In this document: positions 30,100 through 40,332 of the stretch, piece after piece | How positions within the stretch are numbered: the first letter of the stretch is position 1 | How the letters are laid out: every line of letters begins with the position of its first letter | Source of the DNA: Guillardia theta CCMP2712 | Taxonomy: Eukaryota; Cryptophyceae; Pyrenomonadales; Geminigeraceae | NCBI RefSeq assembly: GCF_000315625.1 | Contig: NW_005434533.1 | Coordinates: 37,900 to 92,696, forward strand | Direction of reading: 5' to 3' | Length of the DNA: 54,797 nt | Notes under the pieces: generated by a model | What the model was told of the DNA's origin: nothing | The model's database searches: none | What the model saw: only the letters and a program-made list of their open reading frames with translations | Translations under genes and position numbers: made by a program

Positions 30100-31767
30100 A
30101 TGGCGTGGGGAGGAACTCGTGGCGGCATGGCGCTGTTGGGCTTCGAGGAGGAGGAGGCAGAGAGGAAGTTCAACATTTCCTTCGATGATATGACCTTCTC
30201 TTCGCCCTCACAAGCCCATGTCAAGCACATGGAAGTCGTCATGCACTTCCTCATGATCAAGGCGTGTCCCGGGGAAGCACAGCCTGCTTTCAAACTTCTC
30301 TGGCCGATTGTCGACAAGGCGCAGGGGAGAGAGTTCAGGAAGTGGGTCAGTGACAAGCTAGCTTCCATGCAGAAAGAGAGGCTGATCCCATCCACCCCCA
30401 TCGTACGATCCACAATAATCGAGAACCCTGGCGGAACCAAGTTCATTGCCATCTTGAACTACCTCACACAATATGTCATGAGGAAACAGCTCAAGACCAT
30501 GGGTATTGAAGTAATCTTGCTACAGTTCAACAAAGATCATGCACAGGTCTGTGTTGACGTCCTGAACCTTAGAGTGGAAAAGGAAAGGGCCCGATTTCTG
30601 CAACACGCCAATAGGTGCGCTGCAGAAAATGCAAGGCTGGAAGCGTTCGCGGGTAAGGTGGCAGAAACCATTAAGACTCTTGCATCTGATCGCGAGGATG
30701 TTCGAGCGAAGTATGAGAAGCTCAAGGCTGAAGAGAATCTTGGCGACATCGAAAGCTTGAGGAGGGAGGTTGAGGCGGAGGCGAGCGCGGTGCGGGACTT
30801 GTGGAGCGAGCTGGAAGCCGGGGATGTTCAAGCCGAGAGTAACCGAAGGAATGTGAAGAACATGGTTGTCAAAGACGATGACGAACTCGTCGTTGACCTG
30901 CACAGCATGAGCGAGAGCTCAGGACATGACATGAAGTTTCTCGGAGAAAACCCTAGTGTCGAATCTCTTCTGCAGAGGTGGGCAGCTACCATGAGCCAAC
31001 TGCACAAGTATCTGATCAGAGTTCCTTCCCCTGACAACGGCCTCCACAACCTTGCTGCGTTAGCTGAGAGCTCGCAGTCTCTGTCAGCTGACTGCGACAA
31101 GAGGCTGGAAAGCGTTCGCTCCCTCAAGGAGCAGCTGCGGGAGCAGATTCACCTTGTGGAGAAGTCGATTGGGAGCTTGCAGGCAGAGATCTATCCTACC
31201 TTGCAGTTTCCTGGCTTTCTGGATTCGGATGAAGACCTCCCTGACGAAGCTGAGGAAGAAGATTGCGCCGTGTCTGAAAGGATCGAAATCTCCCAGTCAT
31301 CATCTCAGGCAAGCAGCGCTGGGGCGACTGAAGCCCAACAGCCCGCTGTCACAGCTGACACTCCTGTTGAGGAAAATCCCATAGAGCTCTCAGCTCAAAC
31401 CCCACATGAGGTGAAGAAGAAACTATCCTTGGATGGGGAAAGGAAGGAAGCCATCTCCGTCAACCATCATCTCAGCCCTAGCAGAACACCAGGGAGCGGG
31501 GGCAATGCCTCGCAACGCAAAGATATACTCCTGCAGGCTCCCCATTCTGCCACGGGGAAGGAGAATTTCTCGCCTGTTGCTAAACCCTCAAGGATCCCGT
31601 CTTTGCTCGCCAAGCATGCGAGCACTGGCTCCAGCTCCGAAGACTCGGGTGGGGGAGGGAAGACTTGGAAGCCGGACGTCGACGGGGACTCCGCGATTGA
31701 GAGGAGGAGAGCAGTGCTGAGACAGAAGCTGCAGGGAACTTTGAACGATGACTTCTTAAAGCCCTGA
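30100..31767 (+). CDS. HAUS6: augmin (HAUS) complex subunit 6
   Basis: An intronless frame of 555 aa from the first ATG, which follows an in-frame non-ATG extension. The N-terminal ~170 residues match the HAUS6/FAM29A domain: VVMHFLMIKACPGEA, FKLLWPIVDKAQGREFRKW and NPGGTKFIAILNYL near residues 107-121. Residues ~165-260 and ~330-370 are predicted coiled coils (ENARLEAFAGKVAETI; KEQLREQIHLVEKSI). The C-terminal third is acidic and Ser/Thr/Pro-rich, probably disordered. Augmin recruits gamma-tubulin ring complexes to existing microtubules and drives branching nucleation in the spindle. Human HAUS6 is much longer, mostly through its disordered tail, so 555 aa is acceptable. The downstream neighbour lies 1.5 kb away on the same strand. 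Confidence 0.82.
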   Translation: MAWGGTRGGMALLGFEEEEAERKFNISFDDMTFSSPSQAHVKHMEVVMHFLMIKACPGEAQPAFKLLWPIVDKAQGREFRKWVSDKLASMQKERLIPSTPIVRSTIIENPGGTKFIAILNYLTQYVMRKQLKTMGIEVILLQFNKDHAQVCVDVLNLRVEKERARFLQHANRCAAENARLEAFAGKVAETIKTLASDREDVRAKYEKLKAEENLGDIESLRREVEAEASAVRDLWSELEAGDVQAESNRRNVKNMVVKDDDELVVDLHSMSESSGHDMKFLGENPSVESLLQRWAATMSQLHKYLIRVPSPDNGLHNLAALAESSQSLSADCDKRLESVRSLKEQLREQIHLVEKSIGSLQAEIYPTLQFPGFLDSDEDLPDEAEEEDCAVSERIEISQSSSQASSAGATEAQQPAVTADTPVEENPIELSAQTPHEVKKKLSLDGERKEAISVNHHLSPSRTPGSGGNASQRKDILLQAPHSATGKENFSPVAKPSRIPSLLAKHASTGSSSEDSGGGGKTWKPDVDGDSAIERRRAVLRQKLQGTLNDDFLKP

Positions 31768-33279
31768 TTGACAGGATTCGACACAAACTGAGTCGCAAGG
31801 CGGCGGGCAAAGCCTCCGTCAGCCTCACCCATTGAAGTGTAGCATAAAGCTCAGAAACTTCGGGATCACCTGCCAATCATCGGATGCGAGTCCGCAAATG
31901 ATTCGTCCTTCACGTGATTCGCCGGCGAGACTCACACGGCGGCACTGCCGCAGTCCGACTGTCACGTCACATCTCAGTAGTATCCCGATGATGATCGTCT
32001 CTACGGTCACAAGTTCACGGCCACGCGGCGGGCGCTGGGTGACCGCCGCGTGGCCCTGATTTACGGTAGCGGCTACGATCCCAGCCTGCCAGAAGCAATT
32101 TCAACGACCGTCGCGGCACTGTGTCGCAATTGAATGATGTACTTGCCAGAAGTGAGATGTACGGTACTTGCCAGCTTGCCAGAAGCCCCGGGGGCCTCGG
32201 GCCCGGCCGTCGCAATGATCATACGGTACATCACGATGATATTGACTATAGAGCCCCATTCCTCTTTGGGGACCCCACCCTCAATTTCCCAAGTCCATGT
32301 CGAGATGTACCCCTCCATGAGTAGGTGATGACCCCACCGTGTACTCAATAGCCCTTTGAATCTGCTCTACCGGTGCTTTCTAGTCATGGAACTACCCCCT
32401 TTTGACACACAAGTACCCCTCCCTATTTACTACCCCGTGGGATGTGTAGTAAATCTACCATGATCGAGTCCATGACCCTACCCCCACCCCCATTTCTGAA
32501 GGGTCGTTTCTTGACTACCCTACCTCCTAATGCAACGTAATCTACCCCTACTAGAGTCCCCCAGTGATTCGTGGTCGATAGTAGACCCAGGACCCCCGTC
32601 ACTGCTGACAATCTACCACCCTACCCATGATCGTGAAACTATCAGTATCTCAGGTACCCCACCTTTCTGTTCTCAACTTGCGTTCACAGTACCACCATGA
32701 CAACGGGTTGTGCATTCCTAGACCCGTACATTACCATAGATCACGGGTTCAATATAGGCTGATATTCATTGAATAGTACCCCTACTTTGTCACCCCCACC
32801 CTAGACTTATCCTCCAAGGAGAATACCACCCGGGTACTTGTCAATAAGCACCCAACCACTGTCATGGCCCCACCCCACCCTGGCAAAATCGGACAGATCT
32901 CTGACCTTCATAGCTAGGGTGGACGGTGGAGGTGCTATAGCCTTAGGAATCCTATGCCCACGAGTCCTAGTGACCAGGTCCTACCCGCTTAGCCCCTCGT
33001 GCAACGATAAGACCCCACTATACCCCATTAAAACAGAAAATTTTCTCACTAACTTTAGTTATTGGAACTTTCTGGTAATACTGTTCTCACCACCCCGACC
33101 CCCACCCCCCACCCCTTGATAAATAGTACCATTATAATAAACCATATTCTCTACTACTGTGACTTAGTACCAATAGTTATAACTAATATTTTCTGTTACT
33201 ATCAAAGTACCACGGGGGTCACTCTCTAGGGGGACGAGGTCATCCTCCGCTCCCGCCAGATCATCTCTCCGCCGCGGCC
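31768..33279. other. long spacer: GTACGGTAC motifs, GC-rich block, TACCCC array
   Basis: 31890-32060 is rich in CGCGGC. 32080-32185 repeats TTGCCAGAAG (four close copies) with GTACGGTAC. 32186-32210 is a GC block (CCCCGGGGGCCTCGGGCCCG). From 32230 to 33120 the + strand is a dense series of TACCCC, CCCCACC and CTACCCTACC motifs. 33120-33215 is AT-rich. No frame resembles a gene. It parallels the spacers at 9.0-10.0 and 17.9-18.3 kb. Confidence 0.55.
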
Positions 33280-35916
33280 ATGGCGTCTACCGCAGCCGCG
33301 CCTGAGCTCAGCCCCCAAGACCGCAAGCTCATCGACACTCTCAGAGACTTCCTGCTCGCACAGTTTGAAGGTTCCATGCTCCCTCCCTCCTTCGTATCCC
33401 CGTCTTCTTGCTCCTTTCAACAGCCCCTATGCCGTTTCCTGCATTGTTGACTGGGGAGGGTCACACCTTCGTGGGACGGGAGGGAGATGTTGATGTTATT
33501 ATCGTGTGTATGAGACCCTTCGTCTTTTTCTCCATGTCTTGTATGCTCAGAGGAAAGTGATGATACATATGCATGGGCTCTGTTATACTCTGCTGAGACC
33601 ATGTGGTGATAAGTAACTAACGATCCGCCTCATGTACAGCTGCGAGCAATATGCCAGATGCGAGAATACTAGAAGCGTTGAAGAACAATTCTATGGATGT
33701 CTCACGCGCACATGAAGAGCTTTGTGCTGAAATGGAACGTAAGCACGCTCATTCAATCCACCCGCACTGGAGCATTGATGTGCTTCTGCCAGGCTCTGCA
33801 TGGGACACAGTGGAGACAAAGAAAGAAAAGAAAAAAGGCGAAAAGAACTCACAATCTGGGGGACACCAAGTATGTTGCACCTCCAACATGCAAAATCTTG
33901 TTCCCGCTGACAGCTGGTAGGATGATCATTCATCTTCGGCGCCATCTGGAAGGGGACGTGGAAGGGGTGCAGGACCAGGAAGAGGTTCGAACCTCAGAGC
34001 TTACTAGTAGCAGACCAGTTGACCTCTTTCTTCTTCTGCTGCAGGTGGAGGAAGAGGCGATTTCGCGTCTGATGGTACAACCAGAGGCGGCAGGGGTGGT
34101 GCCGACCGCGGAGGAAGGGGTGGCCCTCCTCAAGGTCCTTCTGCTGCAGATCGCGGTGCAAGAGGTGGGCGAGGGCGAGGTGTTGCGCCTCGACCACAGC
34201 CTGCCCCTACCCCTGCACAGCCAGTTGCAGCTCCTGCTGCTCCTGCTCCTGCTCCTCAGCCAGTTCGTGATGCCCCCATCCCACAGAACCAGTGGAGCAA
34301 AGGCCGCCCTCGGACTGAAGAGATTGTAAAACCTCCAGAGAAACCAATGCAGCAAGCTGCCGAAGTTCCCCAGTCGGTCTGGGGTCAATCTGGTGCTGTT
34401 GATGTTGCAGCTTCCGCTGGAGGCATGCAAGGAATGATGCCTTCAACCTCGGCTGGTCAGGGAGCTGGAGTCGGCAACAGTGCTTCCTCCAACAATGCCA
34501 GCGCTATGCCACAGTATTCTCAAGCAGCGAATGCTGAACACAGTCTCGCTGCTGGATTTGCCAACATGGAGCTTTACCCTTCACAAGCAAAGGCACAGCA
34601 TGCGGAAGGTGCGGTTCAACAAGTTCCACAGTCCGCCCAAGCACAGGATTTGTCCGCTGGATACTCCGCTTCGACAGATGTACATCAATACTCGAATGCT
34701 CAGATGGCGAATGCTGCAAACTCTGGATTGCAGTATGGGTGAGCTTTTCATCCGTGTTTTGCCATGTATTGAAGCTTTGTATGTCAGGTATCAAGGAGCT
34801 TCAGGGTCCACGGCTTCTCATGTCGCTCCTCAAACCAAGAACCCTGTCATGCAAGAGCAGTCTCAACAGTCTGCAGGATTGCAGAGCAAGGGCGATCAGG
34901 ACAATATGGGATATGCTGCCAATACCGACACCATGCAGCAAGCCTCTCAGATGATGAACGCTGCCAACCCTGGATTCCAATACGGAGGGTAAAGTGCTTC
35001 ATACCATCTGCAGCCCTGATTGACTTCTTGCGCGATCAGATATGGGATGCCCATGGTTTCAGGCGCTGGAGTTCACATGCAGCATCGTGGCCAGCAACCT
35101 CATGGCATGCAGGAAGGTCAAGACAGTCAACAGACCCCTCAGCATCCCAACCCTGTCTATGCAAGCATGATGTTCCCTCAGTATTGGAATAACTTGGCTG
35201 TTCATCCTCACCAGGTCTAGCGTGATTTTATGTCCAACGCTCGAGGGTGATCGTTTCCCCTGCAGATGGCTGGGCAGATGGCTACTCTGTACATGCCGTA
35301 CCACACGGGTTATGGTGGTATCCCAAGCCAAATGTACAATGGACAAGGATTTTCACAGCAGCAGCTTGGCGGAAACAAGTCTTACAACGCCAACCAGCAG
35401 GGAAAGGTAAGTTTTTTTTACTTTCAATCACTCATCCTCAAATTGACAGCTTCTGACACTTGGACAGCAACAACAGTCAGCTTATGCAGGCGCATATCCA
35501 GGCAGCGCCGCTGGCTTCTCCCAGTTTGTGGGCTCCGATGCCAACACAACTGCCTCGACCGCAGACTTCTACAAAGGTCAAGGATCAGCTGCGTACGCAT
35601 ACCCGAACATGTACGGCGGTATGGCTGCCATGAGTGACGGGATGACGGGCTTCGGACAGACAGGTGGAATCTCACATTCGTGCTCAGACTTGAAAAGCTG
35701 ATATTCTTTCAGCAGGCTTCGGTGGCATGGCTAACCGCAGCACAGCAGGTCAAAGCTCGACATCCATGTCAGGTACCTCCGAGTGATCTGATGACGCGCC
35801 GGGTTCGTGACCGAGGGACAGATGCCATGTACCAGTATAACGCTCAGTCATCCTACCAGGGTAACTACCCCGGGGGTTATGATACTGAGAACAAGGGAAG
35901 CTGGGGGGGCAGATAA
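33280..35916 (+). CDS. UBA-RGG glutamine-rich protein, UBAP2L/Lingerer-like
   Basis: Eleven exons join to 632 aa: 33280-33370, 33640-33738, 33793-33869, 33921-33984, 34045-34738, 34788-34988, 35040-35214, 35266-35406, 35468-35663, 35713-35772 and 35816-35916. Residues ~32-62 form a UBA-like helix bundle (ARILEALKNNSMDVSRAHEE). Next come a Trp-Lys stretch (SAWDTVETKKEKKK) and an RGG region (GRGRGRGAGPGRG, TRGGRGGADRGGRGG). The rest is Pro/Ala-rich, then Gln/Asn/Ser/Gly/Tyr-rich with YGMPMVSG, FPQYWNN and YMPYHTGYGG. Animal UBAP2L/Lingerer and plant GIP1-like proteins share this order (UBA, W-K linker, RGG, disordered Tyr/Gln tail) and act in RNA granules and translation. The specific orthology is inferred. 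Some introns are only about 50-60 bases. Confidence 0.72.
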
Positions 35917-36173
35917 AGGAGAGAATGAGTGGAATGTTGCGGCCGACGCCTTGAAGTTTGATCTCGGAAGCGAGCGCGTTGGGACGGCAGTGTACATATG
36001 TGTATGATGCAGATCAATTGAGCCATCCCCACAGACTTCATAGGTTTCTACTGTAGAATATCCACGTAAACTCTTACCCGGCGTTCTGAAGCCTCAACAG
36101 CCATGCTTGCTCCCCCTCACCACCCCCATCTGAACACCTACCCCCCTACGTTGCACAAGCTACGTCCGCTCAC

Positions 36174-36980
36174 CTACCTTGAGGAAGAAACACCCCTTCG
36201 TCTCTCGTCCTCCTTCTCTTCGAGGTGCTTCTTGTCAGAAATTGCCTCATACACCTCGTCGATCGTGTCGGCACCCGGATACGACGGCATGTTGACGTGA
36301 ACCGTCTTGCTGTCAACAGCAGCTGCATCCTCTAGCTCGCCGTTCATGGCGTCCTCACAGCCAGCCCCGATGCCGCAGAGGGATTGGAAGCGACCTTTGA
36401 AGGCGTTGCTGGGGCTTCCCTTCCACAGCTTCTTCTCTATGTCCATATCCTTCTGGTACTCGTCCATGGCCGCCTTGACCTCGTTGAGAATATCATCGCT
36501 AGGCTTGTCCGGGAGACCCTCGAGGACTTTGTCTTTGTCGAGGTTTTCAGCAACCTGAATGTTGTTGTCATTGAAGTACTCGCAGCCTGATCCGATCCCG
36601 CAAAGCTTCTGGTGCTTGGCACCCTTGCGATGACCTGCAACTCGCTTGAGGCCAGTCATCTTTAGGAGGTTGAGGGGGCCCCCATAAGGAGGATCGCGGA
36701 ACGGGAATGAGCTACTCAATCCCTCGACCCCGTCGTTCATGTTGTACTGGGCCGGGTTCTGATGCAGATAGTCGTTGAGCCAGAGATGCTGCTGTCGGCT
36801 GGAGAGGAGAGGAGACTGAGATTGCACGAGCGTGGTGGTAGAGTTCGATCGGAGCAAGACTACTCCAACCTGCAACGATCAAGTCAACTCCTTTGCCCTC
36901 TCGTCCTCCTCATGCGTTACCGCGGCCAGCAGCCCCACGGCTATCACGCTTGCGACAGACACGACGGGGGAGACTCTCAT
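36174..36980 (-). CDS. signal-peptide protein with duplicated CGIGxGCE motif
   Basis: Two exons join in phase 0 to 251 aa: 36980-36921 and 36869-36174. The first exon encodes the hydrophobic leader RVSPVVSVASVIAVGLLAA, which continues into VGVVLLRS, so it is a signal peptide or a signal anchor. The mature part holds two copies of a motif, LCGIGSGCEYFND and LCGIGAGCEDAMN, about 75 residues apart and each preceded by a basic stretch (KGAKHQK; AFKGRFQS). Between and after them lie acidic helices, for example DDILNEVKAAMDEYQKDMD and PGADTIDEVYEAISDKKH. The two Cys of each motif could form a bridge or bind a metal. No known family was recognised. The final exon ends 257 bases from the convergent UBA-RGG gene. 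Confidence 0.65.
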
Positions 36981-37924
36981 CCTGCGAGAGAGGGTCAGAA
37001 GGAGCGAATTTGTGGATTCGGTTGAGAAAAGGGACACTTGGTCAACAACAACCACAGAGTTGTGGTCTTCTCGTCACATCGCACTCTAAGTTTATGTGTC
37101 TTCGTATCCATGACATGAAATTAACAATGATCAATCACATGAACACTTATCAAACAAGATGTCAACAATCTGTCACATGAAACGCAATGCCATCACCTCG
37201 ATCGCCCAAGGATGCAACAAGTAAAAGAACAAGAATGAAGAACGTTTGAGAGGTGCAACATGAGACAATATCAATAATTCCATCTATAAAGTCGCACTAT
37301 CTACGCCGCATTCAAAACTGCTCCAACACCTAATCTTGTCTCGGGATACCTTGTCTGACACTTCACTAGCAACCCTGCCTCTCACACACGAAGCTGCTCC
37401 TCTTCCTCTTCCTTGAGCTTCTTCTCCCTCCCTCCCCTCTCCCTCCTCCTCTCCCTCCCTCGCCCCCCTCCTCTTCCTCCCCCCTTCCTGTTCTGCAGCG
37501 GCGAAGAGCCATGCTGCTAGGGGAATGAGGGGGATGAGGTTCTAATCTCGTTGGGTCAGAGGTGGGATCAGGGTGGGATGAGGGTAAACATTGTATGAGG
37601 GGGATGAGGGCAATAAGACTAACGGAAAAGCGTTTCCAGGAGGAGGCAGTTGGAGGAAAGGAGAGGAGAGGAGGAACGAGGACAAGAAGGAGAGAAGGGG
37701 GAGGAGAAGGAGAGAGAGGAAGAGGACGGGACGAGGAACAAGAAGTCTCCTCCCTGCTCTGACACTTGACATCAAGAAAGCAGCTGCGTTGGATCCGCGG
37801 GTGAGGGTGAGGAGTTGTGGGCAGTTTCAACGATCGAAAAGACTTCTGTAAAGGATTGGATGTTCATGAGCTGGAAGTGATAAGACATTGACGATCTTGA
37901 TCGCAAACATCCTTAGCCTCTGAT
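36981..37924. other. divergent spacer with CT-rich stretch
   Basis: 37080-37360 is AT-rich without open frames. 37365-37500 is CT-rich and 37560-37740 is GGATGAGG/AGG-rich; both are simple sequence. 37790-37924 precedes the start of the next + gene. Both flanking genes are transcribed away from this spacer. No gene was recognised. Confidence 0.45.
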
Positions 37925-38941
37925 ATGACTCAACGTGCACTCTCGCACAAGAAACCTGGGCACTTCGGCCAGCCAGTCGAATATGCTGACACAGCAGCCT
38001 CGTATTCACACGACGACATTCCAGAGAAGGCGAAACTCGCCAAGAAGCAGATCCTTCACTTCCTGGACCCCAACATCTTAGCTCTCAAGAAGAAGCCATG
38101 GAACAACCTCACTCAGCCTTCGGGGCCCTTTGCGAGCGATCATGGGCCGCTCTACCAGGGGATGCCTTTCCAGCCCAAGTTCCCCAACGCGAGTTTGAAG
38201 AGGACGCTGCATATCGGCACGAGCACCAGGCCTGAGATAGACTTCCGAGCCGAGAAGATCCCGAAGAGAGACCCCATCCTGCCCGTCAAGACCTCCAAGC
38301 TTGCCTTCGACCCTCGCAAGATCCTCGGGCCCAAAGTCCCGGCCAACCTCGGAGGCACGGGGATGCCGGAGGTGAACATGCACACGACGGTCCCGCCAGG
38401 CAGAGACGCGACGAAGACGACGAGATTCATAGTGGACGTGGACGCGACGGGAGGGCTGGACATGAAAGAAGCGTGGAACCCGAGCACGGCTGCTGACGTC
38501 AAGTGGCAGAACATCACCTACACGACTCAGCTGGACAAGGCGTTGGTGAACACCAAGAAGCGAGAGATGCAGTACACGACGAAGAGAACGAGCTTGAGGT
38601 CAACCTACTTGAGCAAGCGCGATGAGCAGAGAGAGCAGAAGCGGATCAACGCTCTCAAGGAAGGGAACTTCGAGGACTACATGATCGCGATGGGGAAGCT
38701 CCGCGACAAAGCAGAGAGTGTGGAGGCCGACGCAGCGAAGCAGAAGGAGCTTGATCGCATGGAGATCGTCTTCTCCAAGGAGTGGAAGGCGAAGGAGTAC
38801 TTCTGTGATGGCGTTTGGAGGTTCGACCCCGTGGAGGGGAGGCACTGCTGGTCTTGCTGTGGCTCCTTCCAGCTGGACGGACCGGGCTGCCAGCCCAAGA
38901 AGAAGGCAGGGAAAGGGTGGAACTTTGCGTCTATCAACTGA
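37925..38941 (+). CDS. uncharacterised basic protein with C-terminal Cys/His cluster
   Basis: An intronless frame of 338 aa, Lys-rich, without signal peptide or membrane segment. The N-terminal half has Pro-rich short motifs (KKPGHFGQPVEY, LKKKPWNNLTQPSGPF, DHGPLYQGMPFQPKFPNAS). Residues ~225-290 form a charged helix (SKRDEQREQKRINALKEGNF). The C terminus, ~300-335, has a compact cluster CDGVWRFDPVEGRHCWSCCG ending in GPGCQP; its spacing (C-x12-H-C-x2-CC-x9-C) could bind zinc. No family was recognised. The microtubule-associated neighbours make a ciliary role possible, but there is no direct evidence. It converges with the hydrolase gene, the stops being 56 bases apart. Confidence 0.65.
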   Translation: MTQRALSHKKPGHFGQPVEYADTAASYSHDDIPEKAKLAKKQILHFLDPNILALKKKPWNNLTQPSGPFASDHGPLYQGMPFQPKFPNASLKRTLHIGTSTRPEIDFRAEKIPKRDPILPVKTSKLAFDPRKILGPKVPANLGGTGMPEVNMHTTVPPGRDATKTTRFIVDVDATGGLDMKEAWNPSTAADVKWQNITYTTQLDKALVNTKKREMQYTTKRTSLRSTYLSKRDEQREQKRINALKEGNFEDYMIAMGKLRDKAESVEADAAKQKELDRMEIVFSKEWKAKEYFCDGVWRFDPVEGRHCWSCCGSFQLDGPGCQPKKKAGKGWNFASIN

Positions 38942-38997
38942 AGTGGAAGTAAAGATTTTCATCGTGATAGTGCGCGAGTGTCGGAGCTACCCCGATC

Positions 38998-40332
38998 TCA
39001 GTTTTTCCCATGATCTCTCTCGAGGAACGAAGTAATGCTCGACAGCCACAAGAGCCTCTGGGCAGGATAGAGATGTACAGGATGATCGCAGCCCGGGATG
39101 ATGCGCCAGGCCTTGTCCATGCTCGCTATGCTCAGGAATAGCTCCTTCTGCTTCTCGATGGAGGTGTAGGTATCTTTCTGTTGACAGCAAGTCAGCGGCA
39201 GGACACAGGTGTCCTCCTCTTCCACCTCCCCATGGATCACAAGCGTAGGAACGTGAACATCCTCCCCCCTGCAAGCGTTGAACTCATCCAGCTTTGACCA
39301 TGAAACCTGCCAAGGTATCAGGGAATGCGAGAGGGAGGAGGCGAGTCGCCTTGCGAGGATCCCATTTCAGCGCCTCGTCGCCGAAGGCCTGAGCAGCTTC
39401 ATCGTCAATTATCCCCGGGACCTGCACTCCAAATCACGACAAAACTTTCGAGGATGCCGAGCACCGTCCAGTCTTCCATGGCGCCTTCCATGGTGTTTGC
39501 GATGTAGGGTGGGGGCTTGTTGTAGTCTTCCTTGGAGGGAGGGCTGTAGACAACGTCCTTGTCGAAGATAGAGCCGTAGAGAACAAGCTGGGAGATGCGA
39601 TCTGCATGCTTCTGAGCGATCAGCTGCGCGATCAGAGCACCCTGGAGCGACTTCAACGTCAGTACGCGCCATAGCTGCTCCCTCTCTTCCTCTTGCCTGG
39701 GACCACCCGACGAGCGGAGGCTTCTGATGTCCTTCCTTGGCCAAGTAGTCCAGCACGGCAAGGACGTCGGAGACGCACTTGTTGGGCGTCGTCCACCCCT
39801 CCTCGTCCCTCTTGGTGCCCCCCAACCCCCTGAAGTCAGGAGCGAACACTAGCCAACCCCTTGAGGCCATCAGGTCCATCGTGTTGGCTCCAAGATAGGA
39901 AGCGCCGTCTCTCGGCGGGCTACCAACCTTCATGAAGCACGTCAACCTCACCTCCTCCTTTCCTCCCTCGCGCACCTGAAGATCCCAGACTGGACGGGCA
40001 GACCATGTCCGCCCGTGGAGCAACACGATCGGCTTGCCGTTAGCTGGTCCCTTCTTCCACAGGGAGATCTCGTGTCCATCATGTGCAGATACAACTATCT
40101 TCTCGGGCTCGGTCGTCGCCATGGTGATATGCACTGGAGCACGCCGAGGAGAGGAATGGCGGATGTCGCAAACCCTGTTTCCTGTCCGGTGGGAGGAGGA
40201 AAGAAGACTAGAGCGATCAGAGCACGAGGATCTCCATGCAAGCGATGGGACGAAGCTCGAAACAGTCGATCCGTGCAGGATCAGAACTAGAATGGTGCAG
40301 AAGACAAGCTTTCTTGAATAGTCATTCAACAT
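38998..40332 (-). CDS. alpha/beta hydrolase with plastid-type bipartite leader
   Basis: Six exons join to 363 aa: 40332-39976, 39927-39697, 39641-39446, 39396-39350, 39306-39226 and 39177-38998. The leader is a signal peptide (KLVFCTILVLILHGSTVSS) followed by Phe (FVPSLAWRSS) and a Ser/Arg-rich stretch, the expected form for import across the four membranes of a cryptophyte plastid. The enzyme core has an oxyanion-loop motif (IVLLHGRTWS), PDFRGLGGT, the nucleophile elbow GWSQG with S195, a C-terminal acid (GEKD, D306) and the His block GCDHPVH (H336 likely). The substrate is unknown. Two introns begin with GC instead of GT (after 39697 and 39350), and both restore family motifs when removed. 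The gene shares a divergent spacer with the plastid-type kinase. Confidence 0.82.
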
